DNA of 64,000 nt from Sphagnum compactum (lineage: Eukaryota; Bryophyta; Sphagnopsida; Sphagnales), in assembly GCA_965153455.1 (NCBI GenBank), contig OZ234502.1:13423495-13487494 (forward strand), written 5' to 3'. Below are positions 35,698-46,819 of the stretch, one piece after another (within the stretch, counting starts at the first letter, position 1; every line of letters starts with the position of its first letter). Under the pieces are notes generated by a model. The model was given only the letters and a program-made list of their open reading frames with translations, was not told the origin of the DNA and ran no database searches. Both the position numbers and the translations under genes were made by a program.

Positions 35698-38600
35698 ATG
35701 TCTGGATGGGAGCCTTCAGACTGGAATAGTAGCAGCAGCATCGGAGGAGGAGCAGCGGTGAGAAACTCGTACTCTGAGATTGTCTCTTGGAAATCATCAT
35801 CATGTCGATGGAATGCTGCTTGCTATTTGTTTGTAGTGTTTTTCTTTCTGCTGCGCAAAGAGAGAGAGATGTGTGTCGAGAAACACATTCCTTGGATCAA
35901 TTGTAACACTCTTGCGATAATGATGATGATGATGATGGCCGCCGTGTGCTGCTGCTGCTGCTAGCAGGCGCAAGACAGTTTAGCCGATTTGGATTCCTTT
36001 GCAAGGAATGGCAAGACTCGCATGTTCTCCGTCGATACTTTGGAAAGGAATGCAAGCAAGGGCCATGGCTTGGTCACCTCCGTGGCTGCTGCCAACAACG
36101 TCTTGCTGGTCGGCACCAACAAAGGCTGGCTGGTTCACCATGACTTTGCAGGAACCGATTCCAATGGTACAAATCTTTTTTCTCTCTCTCTCAGATAACA
36201 GATTTGATAATTCTTGCCCATAGAGTTCACAAAACTAGGAAGGAAAAACTGGAGCTTGCCATGCATAACCCTAGCCTTTCATATCAGGAAAAACAAAGAA
36301 GTGATTCTGAGCAGCACAATCACATGAAGTTGATGATTGACTGCATTTTAGTGTGTGATTTGCATGCCCTAATTGACAATCTCTTGAAGAGCTTGAAGTT
36401 CTGAGCATTGATCTGAAGTTTTTTTTCAGTTAGAGAAAGATTTGTGCAACATGCGTCCGGTGGGTGGCATCACCGTTTCCCTTCTTCAGTTATGCTGCTC
36501 ATGTGCTGTTTTTGAGCTGCTCAAAACCACTCACTCACTCAATCAATGCCTGGGTTTTTGGTGGGAATTGACAGAGCTGGATCTTAGCACCAGGGGTGTC
36601 GTAGATCAATGGATACACAAAGTATTCATAGATCCTGGCGGCAGGCACTCTCTTGCTACCATCTGCAGCAGTGTTAGTGCAGATACTTATTACATTCATG
36701 GAAAGTGGAAAAAGCCTCGTGTGATCAGCAGACTGAAGGGCATGACAGTCAGTTCGGTGGCTTGGAATCGTCAACAAATCAATGAAGGCATGAATGATGA
36801 CATTTTCTCCTTATTACCCTTTTTCTGATTTTGCTGTCACACATCTAATGCACACACCCTCAAGAACTTTGAATTCAAGGGTCAGTGATTAGGGATCAAG
36901 GATCAATAATTGGAGGAGATTATTGTGCAAATCAGGGTCAAATGTTATGAATCTTTTGGAAGTTTATCATCATTTTTGTGGACTGCATATGCTCTTCTCT
37001 TCCTCTAGAGCTGTCAATGGCATGCGGGTTTTGTTTGCACTTTTGAATTCTTGTGTGATGATTCATGATGATTAGCTACGAACTGTTGGAAAGTCAGTGA
37101 CTGATGATCTATCTCTCTGTGTGCCCAACTACAGCTTTCACACGAGAGGTCATTTTGGGAACCACTAATGGTCAACTGTATGAGACAGCAATAGAAGAGA
37201 AAGACAAAAAGGAGAAATATGTGAAGCTCCTGTTTGAGATCACTGAAGCTCCAGAGCCTTTTATTGGTGTACAGGTGACTACTGTCTGAACAAAGTGTAC
37301 TCCCAGTTTACTGGTCATACCAGACAAAAAATTGCTCAGTAAGAGTGTTTCTACGATTGCAGATACTCATTGTGCTTTAGTGTAATGCAGATGGAGACAG
37401 TGACCACAGGTACTGCAGTGCGCTACTTTGTAATGGCAGCTACTCCCTCTCGCTTGTACATCTTTCAGGGTACCACTTCTCTAGAGGTTAACTCCTGTCT
37501 CCCCCTTGGGATCTTATGTGCCCATAGTCTTCTCTGTCTCACTCCTTGTCTGCTCTCTCCAAGTTGGGCAGGGGATTTTACAGCACAAGGCCCATGGTCA
37601 GCATATTTGACAACATGTTTCTTCTTCTTTCTTTAAGGTCTGGTAATGTTGGATGGATGTATGTGTGGCAGGCAGTGTTCATGAGTTACGCTGAAGGAAT
37701 AGCCCACTTCACTGAGCTTCCAGGGGAGATCCCAAACAGGTGGAGTAAATGAGAATATTTTTTCTGTCATCATAGTTGCTAGTTCAGTCATTCGTCAGCT
37801 GTTTCCAACCCTCAGAAATTGGATAGGCAAATGCAAATGCTATCATATTCAAGGGATTGATGAATGCATGCCAAAGTGTAAACTCATTCCAGTGTGGGTC
37901 ATTGCAACTATTGTGCAGTGAGCTGCATTTCTATGGGAAGCAGCGCAGATCAGAGCGGTTTGCATGGCTTGCTGGGCCTGGTATATATCACGGACATCTC
38001 AATCTTGGCACTTCACCAAGGTCTTCACCAATAACACATACCCTGATTGCAATAAGCTAATTGTTCCCAAAATGCCTTCTGTTTACTGCCAATCTAGATT
38101 ATGCTGTTCAGAAAACTGATGCAGGTTTCTGGAATGACTCATGGCAGTGCTAATCACACACATGGTGGAGAAAGTAATGTTGAGAGCAAGTGGCTTTTAG
38201 AGTACTCCAAGATCTTTGACAACGCAAGCACTGCAAAACCCTGCTCTCTGGCTTTAACAGAGTTCCATTTCCTCCTACTTTCAAATAATTTGCTCAAGGT
38301 CTGGTGTCTTCCTCAAGTGAAATATCATGGTCTGTTTCTTTGTGCCTAGTTACTGGCTGTCTGTTGCACTCCAGCTGTAGAGGAAGTTTTCCCACTATTC
38401 TCAAATCTCTTCTGCAGAGTACATTATCCTTATCTTCTCTTCTTAGATCATCCTGTCTTCTGCATGCTGGTCAGGTGGTGAACAGGGTTAGTCAGAAGGT
38501 AGTGGAGGAGGAACGGTTCGACTCCCGTGTGGACCTGGGCTCTCCCACCATGCTGGGCCTTTGCTCTGACACAGCTGGTGGTGCATTCTATGCCTTCGAT

Positions 38601-41600
38601 GAGAATTCTATCTATGAGGTCAGAACAATTGTCCTGAGTTTGCTGGGGGGTGCTCTTTAGCAGTCTGCTCAAATTACGGATGGGTTAGAAGTGATACTTG
38701 TATCTTATGGCAACATTGTTTGCTGCTTGTGATCAATGCAGATAACAGTTCAAGATGAGGGTCGAGACATGTGGCAGGTGTATTCAAGTTTGAAAGAGTA
38801 TACTGCTGCCTTGGAACACTGTCGGGATAGTTTACAACGAGATTGTGTCTATGCTGCACAGGTCTTTCCTCTGGCATTATATACAGTCTTTGCTATTGGG
38901 AGAAACCAAGGTTTCTGGAGTGCAATGTCCTATATTTAATGATGTGTGGAATGTTTTCACTGCAAGGAGGGCTTGAGACTGTGCACATGTTTCAGAGTCT
39001 TATGTTCTTCCTTCTGCTCCATTCAAAAACAAGAAACAACTTCACACTGAAGAACACATGAGAATGGAAAGATAATCAATGTCTATATTGAATGAAGTTA
39101 CCAAATCCTGGTTCAGTTGCCCACAACCATGCAGTCACAATGGATTTGGGAATACCAGAATCACTGATTGGTGCTACTGTGACATCATCTATTCATCACA
39201 TTCTCTGGTGCTGCAGGCAGAGGCTGCCTTTGAAGCTGGAGATTACTCTAGAGCAGCCTCTTTTTATGCCAAGGTTGTTTCACAACACATTCAACTTTTT
39301 GGATTAGTCAGAATTGCAATAGCCAGTTGTTTTTTGTATGCACAAAGGATTGCTGGATTCTGATGCTGAATCTTCTGCACAATGTATCCATGTTTTTCAG
39401 ACAACACAGGTGGCGACATTTGAGGAGGTTGCATTGAAGTTTGTTTCAGTGGGAGAGTCGGTAAGAAATTGTCATTTTTTCCAATGTGTGTTTAAGCCGT
39501 CTGTGTCCTCTTCATCCTAGCTAAACTACTGTTATTTGTAGCTCAACTGTCTATTGATGTTTACCAGGATGCACTGCGGACATATCTTCTCAGGAAGCTT
39601 GATTATATGAGCAAAGAGGATCGCTCTCAGATCACAATGGTCTCAACCTGGGCTGCTGAGCTTTACTTGGACAAGGTGAGGTTCAGGTTTCTTTTCTCTT
39701 TGTTTGTGATTCAGCTGAATGTTCCAGCAAAACTTTAAGCTAAGGCTCAGGTTTCTGTATGGCTTCTAAGTGCCCTCATGAGCATTTGGGTCTGCTTTGA
39801 CAGATCAACCGGCTACTCTTGGTTACTGACAAAGAGGACAAGGGGGGAGAGAAAGAGGAGAACTCTGCAGTTTCTGAGTACCAAAGCACTGTGCAAGAGT
39901 TTCGGGCCTTCCTGAGTGACTGTAAGGATGTGCTGGATGAGGCCACCACTGTCAAATTGCTGGGCAGGTACAGTTGCCTCCATCTGTGATCCACAATCAT
40001 GGCTGCTTCTGAATTATATCAACACATGAACCTAGAAGAAGAGGAAAAGAAACCAGTGTCTGTCAACCTGTGTAACCTGTGGTGTTTCCATCAGCCCTTT
40101 AGACTACACAAGCCTGTAAATCTGTTTCCCCAGCAGCAAACTAATCAGTTGTGCTACATGGAAGCTGAATTTATTGCAGTATAAGAATGTGAACTGGTCA
40201 CCACACTGTTACAAGCATATAAGTCCTAGAAGATGCAGTTAAATTCAACCTAGAAGCTCATTTTCAGTGTGTGGTATAGCAGAATTTCTTTCTCCAGAAT
40301 CAACAGCACAGTAACCTGATACCTTGTAGCTCCCTTGCACATTTGTAAATCTCTTCATGGCTGATTAGTCAGAGGACAGGGTACTCTGCTTGTTGTCCTA
40401 ACAAAAGCCCATCTTGTGACTAATGTGAAAAAGTTATGGACGAGTGGAAGAGCTGGTGTTTTTTGCGGGTTTGAAGGAGCAGTATGAGACACTGATTCAT
40501 CACTACGTTCAGGTCAATCACATAGACCTACTTGATGCATTCTCACTTTCTCTTTCTGCAGAGGGAATTTCTGTTTGTTGTTGATTACAAACTACTCCTG
40601 CTTATTCAATCTCTTTGGTGTGATGACTTTCTCATCAACTTACATGGTCTGCTGTGAGGAGGAATTGTGAGGGAATTGTTTTTGAAATCCTTGGGACCAT
40701 TGAACCTGCAGCAAGGGGATGCAAAGAAGGCATTGGCAATTCTTCAAAAACCAAGCATATCTCCAGAGCTCCAGGTGCTGTGATTTTGGTTGGCTCTCTC
40801 TGCATCTGACTAATTTTAGACTTCAGGCTGGGTTTGCGAGAGTGACTGTATTTATAGCAATGCTTCCAGAGCCTTGTACCTGTAGACCCCTCAGTCAATT
40901 TGCACAGAGTAAGCATCATGAGAGAGAGAGCCAAGTGACTGAAGTTTATAATAACTGGGGTTCAGTACAAGTTTGCACCAGCATTGATTATGCTGGACCC
41001 ACATGGGACTGTGGATGCTTGGACAACCACCAGATTGAGTTTAGATCCACGGCGCCTCATTCCAGCTCTGATGCGATATTCCAGTGAGCCTCACCCAAAG
41101 TATGCTTCACTGTGTGATCCCCTTTCCTTCTTGTTTGTTTGAGCTTTCTGTTTGTGGCAATTGGGAAAGAGTTCCTTTGGCTAAACCATTGCAAATTGAC
41201 CATGGAAAAGTTGAAAGTTGACTGCTACTTTCTTGTCTTTGAACCTTTCTATGGAAGGTGATGTCTTTTCCAATTTTCATTATGCTCAATGGTGTAGAGG
41301 CTGCAGGAATTTGCGACTTCATGAAAACCAGAACAGAGTTTTTTTCAAATCTTCTTGCAGCTTTGACAAAATGAGAGATTGAGGAAAAAGAATGCATTGG
41401 TTTGGTGTTTTGTGAAACTGTGAACCATGAGTCTGAAAACTTCATCTCTTTCCTCCCAGAGATGAGCCAAATGCAGCAATACGGTATCTGGAGTATTGCA
41501 TCCGGCAGCAGCAAAATGAGGATAGCGCAGTTCACAATCTATTACTCTCTCTCTATGCCAGACAGGTTTGTTTTCTCTTCAGACAGTCTGGACCATGGAG

Positions 41601-43869
41601 GAGATCATGCTATTTGTTTCTGATTTTCCAAACCTTAGTCCCTATTGTGGTAATCTCTTGAGACCCATTGAGCACAATCCATCAATTTAGGTTTGCTCAA
41701 GACTCTACTGCAGGCAGAAACAGCTTGACAGCATAAAGTTACTTGCAATGTGGGTGAACAAACAGGCAGAAGAGAGTGCATTGCTTCAGTTTCTTGATGC
41801 TAAGCATGGGAAGGGACACCTGGATGGCCCAGACTACTTTTATGACCCCAAGTATGCATTGCGACTCTGCCTGGAAGAGAAGCGAATGCGTGCTTGTGTG
41901 TACATATATGGCATGATGCATATGCATGAGGAGGCCATTGCTCTAGCACTTCAGGTAATACACTCACACTTCTTTTGAAATTGTCATTCTGATTCTTTTT
42001 CCTTCATGATCTAGACCATCTCAATGTTCAGAGTGTGTGCCATGTAATTGCCCATAAATAGACCCAAGTTGTTGAAGCCTAGAGTGCCAACTTTTTCCCA
42101 TCTGCAGGTGGATCCAGAAACTGCAAAGCTGGAGGCTGACAAGGTGGAGGACAATGAAGAGTTGAGGAAGAAGCTCTGGCTCATGATAGCCAAGCATGTT
42201 GTCCAACAGGGGAAGGCCACAAAAGGAGAAAACATTAGAAAAGCGATTGCGTTTTTGAAGGAGACAGATGGATTGCTGAAGATTGAAGACATTCTTCCTT
42301 TCTTTCCAGATTTTTCACTTATTGATGACTTTAAGGTCTTTTTCTCCCTCAGTTTGACTCCCTCTGAAAGCTCTTCCATTCTCAAGAGTTTTCATCATTG
42401 TACACCAGGTAAACATGCAAGTGCATGTGTGTTAGTGAGTTGGAATCATTATGACCTTTCTCTATTCTTGGCATGTTGTATCATCCTGATCCTATGTGCC
42501 TTGCATTTGAAACTTCCCTGAATGTGAGTATTTGCTGCTGGCTAGTAACTCAAATTGAGTGAACAGGAAGCGATATGCACGTCATTGGAAGACTACAACC
42601 GACAAATTGAGGAGCTGAAACGGGACATGGTGGATGCCACTCACGGTGCAGAAAATATTCGGAATGACATCAGTGCACTGACGCAGCGCTATGCTGTCAT
42701 CAAGCGGGATGAAACATGCCGAGTAAGTCTTTATTGATATGTACTTCTTTTGTGTCACTCACCACAAGCAATGGAATTATTTTCTATGTTTTAGCATGGA
42801 TTCACTACAGGTTTCCACTTTGCTTGCAGATTTGTGGGGAACGGATATTGGCACCAAGAGGCATGCATGGTGCATTGGGAGCAGCCCGAAGTTACTCATC
42901 GCTGGTGGCTCCCTTCTATGTTTTCCCATGTGAGCATGCATTCCATGCAGATTGTCTCACTGACTACGTCATCAAACACACGGACAAGAGTGAGGTATTT
43001 ATTTCTTCCTGGTCCATCTGCCTGATATTTCCTAACTGGTTGTTATCATTCTTGATACTGTAACAGAAAGGAAGGAGAAACTACTGCTGATTAAGCTGCA
43101 AAAAATATTTTAGTTTTGGTTTATTGCAAAGACAATGGGTCCATCTTCTGCTGAACATGAAGGGTGAAATGAACGGTATGATTGTCCAGAGAGATCGTAT
43201 ACGAGGTTTATTGCGGCAGCTCACTGCACTGGGAAACCAAGAGCCTCCCATAACAACAGGTAGCAAAACCTCAGCAGAAACTGCACCAGCTGATGGGCGC
43301 CCCTCTCCAATAGATCAGGTATGACTTGAAATAGAAACATACATTTATTCTTTTTCAGTTTGGGGCTCTTTAAGGTTCACAAGATCTCCAAAACCTTCAT
43401 TCCTGAACCCTTAGGCCATAATCATTCCTGGATGAAGCTCCTTCTTGCTTAAATCAAGAACCACCTTCTCCTTTTTCTCTCAGTTGTTCACTGAAGTGTA
43501 GTAATTGTCCAGCCAAAGGATCTTTCTCTCAATTTGTATTGCAATTTGGACATTGTACTGCATTTTCTGTTAGGGTGATCTTGAAGCCAGGTCCATTCCA
43601 GGTTCTTTCTTTAAAAAATGGAACATGATGTCTGTCAAAGTGAGGTGATTGAACTACATACACAATTAGGACATAATGCCTCCTAGTTGAGAGACTAAGG
43701 AAGTTGATGCTGAATCTTGACCTTTCATTTTGTGCAGCTCCGGGCACAGCTAGATGATGCAGTTGCAGGGGAGTGCCCATTTTGTGGGGAGTTGATGATA
43801 AAGGAAATTGGACAAGCGTTTATTGGATCAGAGGACTCTGACTTGGTTGTATCCTGGGCTTTGCCATAG
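35698..43869 (+). CDS. VPS18: VPS18, HOPS/CORVET vacuolar sorting subunit
   Basis: Twenty-four coding exons give about 1,020 aa (Arabidopsis VPS18 is just under 1,000): 35698-35757, 35968-36166, 36575-36787, 37135-37274, 37391-37486, 37672-37739, 37919-38020, 38148-38298, 38475-38618, 38742-38861, 39217-39273, 39401-39460, 39568-39675, 39804-39967, 40434-40512, 40712-40774, 40966-41099, 41460-41565, 41766-41954, 42108-42335, 42567-42722, 42830-42994, 43190-43318, 43738-43869. Family landmarks in order include HKVFIDPGG, VAWNRQQI, ELPGEIPN, DEGRDMW, RAASFYAK, SYGRVEELV, DPKYALRLCL, KETDGLLKIEDILPFFPDF and SALTQRYAVI. The C-terminal RING is intact: C878/C881, C913, H915, H918, C921, then CPFC at 990-993. 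VPS18 is a core subunit of the HOPS and CORVET tethering complexes at late endosome and vacuole. Starts of exons 8, 15, 19 and 23 are less sure; exon 3 ends at a GC donor. Confidence 0.93.
35920..35961. repeat. (ATG)6 and (GCT)n trinucleotide repeats
   Basis: ATG repeats at 35920-35937, and GCT/CTG repeats at about 35947-35961, end at the acceptor of VPS18 exon 2 (35968). They are intronic. Confidence 0.9.
36788..37134 (+). other. GC-AG intron of VPS18
   Basis: Exon 3 reads through the family-conserved AWNRQQI to AATGAAG, followed by GCATGA. The next exon begins after ACTACAG at 37135 and continues the conserved EVILGTTNGQL. Phase 1 is kept with a GC donor. The nearest GT (36770) would delete the conserved RQQI, so a GC-AG intron is the best reading. 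Confidence 0.7.
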
Positions 43870-44356
43870 TAATCTCCTCACATGAACTTTGGTGTAAACT
43901 CTACTGCAATTGAGCTTTTTGCCTTATCATCTTCCACCATCCATCTATAGACATCAAGTGCTCATCTATGGTGTCCCAAACTACAGTGGCCTCTCATGTG
44001 ATCTGGTAGTCCTTGGAACATTCCTGTTAGTCCAGGTGGAAGTTGTCACTTGTGTCCCTGTTCTTCACCCCCAGGTGGTGCCTGATTTTGCAACAATTGT
44101 TCCTCATGAAGCTTCTCAGTGATTAGGTGGAATGATGCATTACTATCAGCATGTTCCCTGTTGGACAAGTGGATTTTGCACTCTTAGGATGAGAGAAAGA
44201 GTATCATAAGGATGACATAGAAAAGCTGTATACATAAACAAGCTAATGGTAGCCTGAACAAGTAAAAATTATGGAGTTGGGAATTGAAATGTAATCTTAC
44301 TCTTTCTTGTACAACATGCATGTACGACTTGATGGTATGGTTTCTGTGATATGCAG
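43870..44356. other. Sequence downstream of VPS18, probably 3' UTR
   Basis: The region after the VPS18 stop (TAG, 43867-43869). A 70-codon frame at 43910-44122 has no recognisable motif. Nothing else seen. Confidence 0.4.
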
Positions 44357-45265
44357 AGTGTACATAATTTGCTTCAAAACATGTTCCATCATGTTTGCCA
44401 GCTCATGTTTGAGGAGTTGCATTCCTGGAAACAATGCCCATTGTAAGTTGTTCATGTAAACCTTACTACACCACTACACTTCAATCACATACATTGCCTT
44501 GGTGCACTGGACCTGCACAAGGAGAGAAGGAGATTTGACAGAGAGATGTTGAGAGAGAGATGTTGACAGATTTTGAAAGAAAATCTTAGAGAGATACAGA
44601 GAGAATATGCACAGAGTTTGTGGCTGTTGGTGCAGCAAGCAAGAGAAGAGTATCGAGTGCAGGTTCTGTGCAGGGAAGAATATCATGCAAACCAATCTTC
44701 CTATTCTGGAAATGTTGCACACCCTATTGCAGGTAAATACAAATAGAATTCTTTCTTCTCTCGCTCTAGTTCTTCTTCAGTCTTTTGATCTCTTGATCTG
44801 CTTTGATGATTGATCTAGTGCTACACTTTGGTCTGAGTAAAGGGTTTCTGATAAGTAGCTACTTCCCAAAAGGATGTTAGGAAGTGAATGGCATAATTTC
44901 GGGCCCTGGAGATGGAAAGCTGAATTCCAGGGATATTTCAAAGCCCATATTCCCTGGAAAACCATGTTTCCATCTCTAAGCATGCATTTTGACAATTGAA
45001 CATTTGAATTTACAACCCAACTCTCTGAACCTTCTGGCTTGTTGAAAACCAGCTTCTGAACCTATCTGAATTCCATACGTGCAGCTTTCATTCCACAGGT
45101 ATGCAATTCAGTTGTGCTTGCTCTTCCTCACTTTCGCAAAAACTGTTGCCACTTCTTTATGATGGTAGCCACCATAGACATGGAGCTCATCTTGTTGCTC
45201 AGATTACAGTTCTTCCAGCATTGGGGGAACTTTTTATGGGGAGACTTGCAGGAACAAGAGAATGA
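44357..45265 (+). CDS. Unassigned three-exon coding candidate (partial)
   Basis: Three stretches join in phase with canonical splice sites: 44357-44442 (after ATGCAG, before GTAAGT), 44590-44732 (after TTAG, before GTAAAT) and 45099-45265 (after CCACAG, ending in TGA). The joined product is about 131 residues. It begins with a hydrophobic/aromatic helix-like part (FHHVCQLMFEEL), continues with a charged helical part (EIQREYAQSLWLLVQQAREEY) and ends with YDGSHHRHGAHLVAQITV and GELFMGRL. No start codon is evident before the first stretch, so upstream exons would be missing. I recognise no family. It may be a real small gene, an alternative 3' extension of VPS18 (whose last exon could splice out at 43845 in the same phase), or chance. 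Codon content looks coding-like but this is a judgement by eye. Confidence 0.25.
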
Positions 45266-46138
45266 AGGATTGGAGTTCAGATTGAAGAATACTCTATAAT
45301 ATTCTATCTGTGTATATGTTTGTGGGGTATTTATTGCAGGAAAGAAAAGTTTGGATCTATGTTTACTTCATGAAGTAAACACTTATACACTGGTTCATCT
45401 TCAATCAGACACGAATGTGGAGATGGACATCAGAAATCAAATCTTCAGATAATACATTGGCAGAGAACTGAAAAAACTAGCTGAAATTTTTGCTGAAAAG
45501 ACTATCTGTGCAGCTTGTGATAGAATAACTGAAGAAGATTCCACTTGAACTTTGCTTGTTTGGATTTTGAGGCAGAAGCATCATCAGATGTGTGTTTTGC
45601 AGTGGAATGTTTGCAACCCCGTTGTCTAATAATAGTTGCATAACTCCATTATTTAACAGTTGCATATCTTATGGAGATCGAAAAAGCTTTTGCATTATTC
45701 TCCCTAACTTAGTTGAAGAAAAGCCGCAGAGAAGAAGGAAACAAAGTGTGAGTGACATGGGTACTACTTACATTATACTCTCTCTTTCTCTCTCTCCTCA
45801 ATCACAACATTAGAAAACTTCATCCCATTCTCGTACAAGAATCATGGGTACTTTTTTTTTTTTAAATTGAAAGAACAAGGAAGTGGGTTCTGGTCTAACA
45901 AAAACTGCAGAGTGCAAATAGGTGGGGAGATTAGTAATAGCAACCCACCTAGACCAATCAAACTATCTGACCAATGAACAGCAAAAATGTTAAAGGTCTG
46001 CTGTGCCTTTTGCCAACCTCACTATCTTGTACAAAATTGCTAGGCCAAAATCATTTTGCTAAAGCCAAACCAACATGTTTTGATTTTTCTTCATTCAATT
46101 TTCCTTTGATAGGCCACATAGTGAGCACCAGTGGAGAA

Positions 46139-46161
46139 CTCTCTCTCTCTCTCTCTCTCTC
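46139..46161. repeat. (CT)n microsatellite
   Basis: Uninterrupted CT dinucleotides upstream of TIC110. Confidence 0.95.
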
Positions 46162-46422
46162 CTCAATCACAACAGTAAAAAACCAACTTCATCCCACTCT
46201 CGTCCAAGAATTATCATCCTCATTCATCAGGCACACAGAGAGTTCTCTCTCCTGCCCTCCTCCCCTTATCTGAAGCTTGGCAATGCAGTTCTTCTTCCTT
46301 TCCACCATCTCACCTCACCTGGTGCTTGCTTCTTTCTTTCCTTCCTTCCTTCCATTTCTCCCTGCTCCCCATGACCCTAGAATTGTGATTCTGGTGTCAT
46401 AAGCTCAGTACCTGAATTGGGG

Positions 46423-46445
46423 TTTTTTTTTTTTTTTTTTTTTTT
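46423..46445. repeat. Poly-T tract (23 T)
   Basis: A homopolymer run about 375 bp upstream of the TIC110 start codon. Confidence 0.95.
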
Positions 46446-46819
46446 GTTCTTTTTGTTTCTTTGTGTTGTTTTTGTTTTGGCTCTGCTTCGTCTGTTTTGG
46501 TTTTTGCTACATGCTTTGTTTATTTGTATGAGCTCTTGTTTGTATGTTCATGGTTAATTTCTGGAGGAGTTTCTGGTTTGTTTGTTGTTTTGCTTTATGT
46601 TTCTGTGCACATGTAAGCACACATAGACGGCTGAAGGACAAAAAGGGTTTTTGCTGAAAGAGAAAGGGTTTTTGACCTCAGTAGTATCTGAATTGGGTTT
46701 TGTATTTTTCTTCTTTTTCTTTCTTAGGTTTGGGTGTTGTTGCATTTTTTGTGGAGAGAAAAGACAAAGCAAGTGAAGGCAGGAGAAGAAGGAGGAGCAG
46801 CAGGAGAAGATTGCACAGG

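Larger units (their letters stand above)
45266..46819. other. VPS18-TIC110 intergenic region and TIC110 5' leader
   Basis: No further gene recognised. It contains (CT)n at 46139-46161, TTCC repeats at about 46336-46352 and a 23-base poly-T at 46423-46445. A near-duplicate segment (CTCTCTCTCCTCAATCACAACA, then CTTCATCCCA and CTCGT) occurs at about 45780-45835 and again at about 46141-46205. The part next to 46820 is probably the 5' UTR of TIC110. Confidence 0.45.

Noticed and set aside
36442-36828. 128-codon + frame starting before VPS18 exon 3
   Set aside because: Only the part from 36575 matches VPS18; the upstream part is intron and the true exon joins from 36166.
38514-38530. GGTTCGACTCCC, resembling a tRNA T-arm (B box)
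   Set aside because: It lies inside a well-supported VPS18 exon and no matching acceptor stem or D-arm surrounds it.
46700-46819. Upstream extension of the TIC110 frame
   Set aside because: No ATG in the extension; the first ATG is at 46820 and begins a normal transit peptide.
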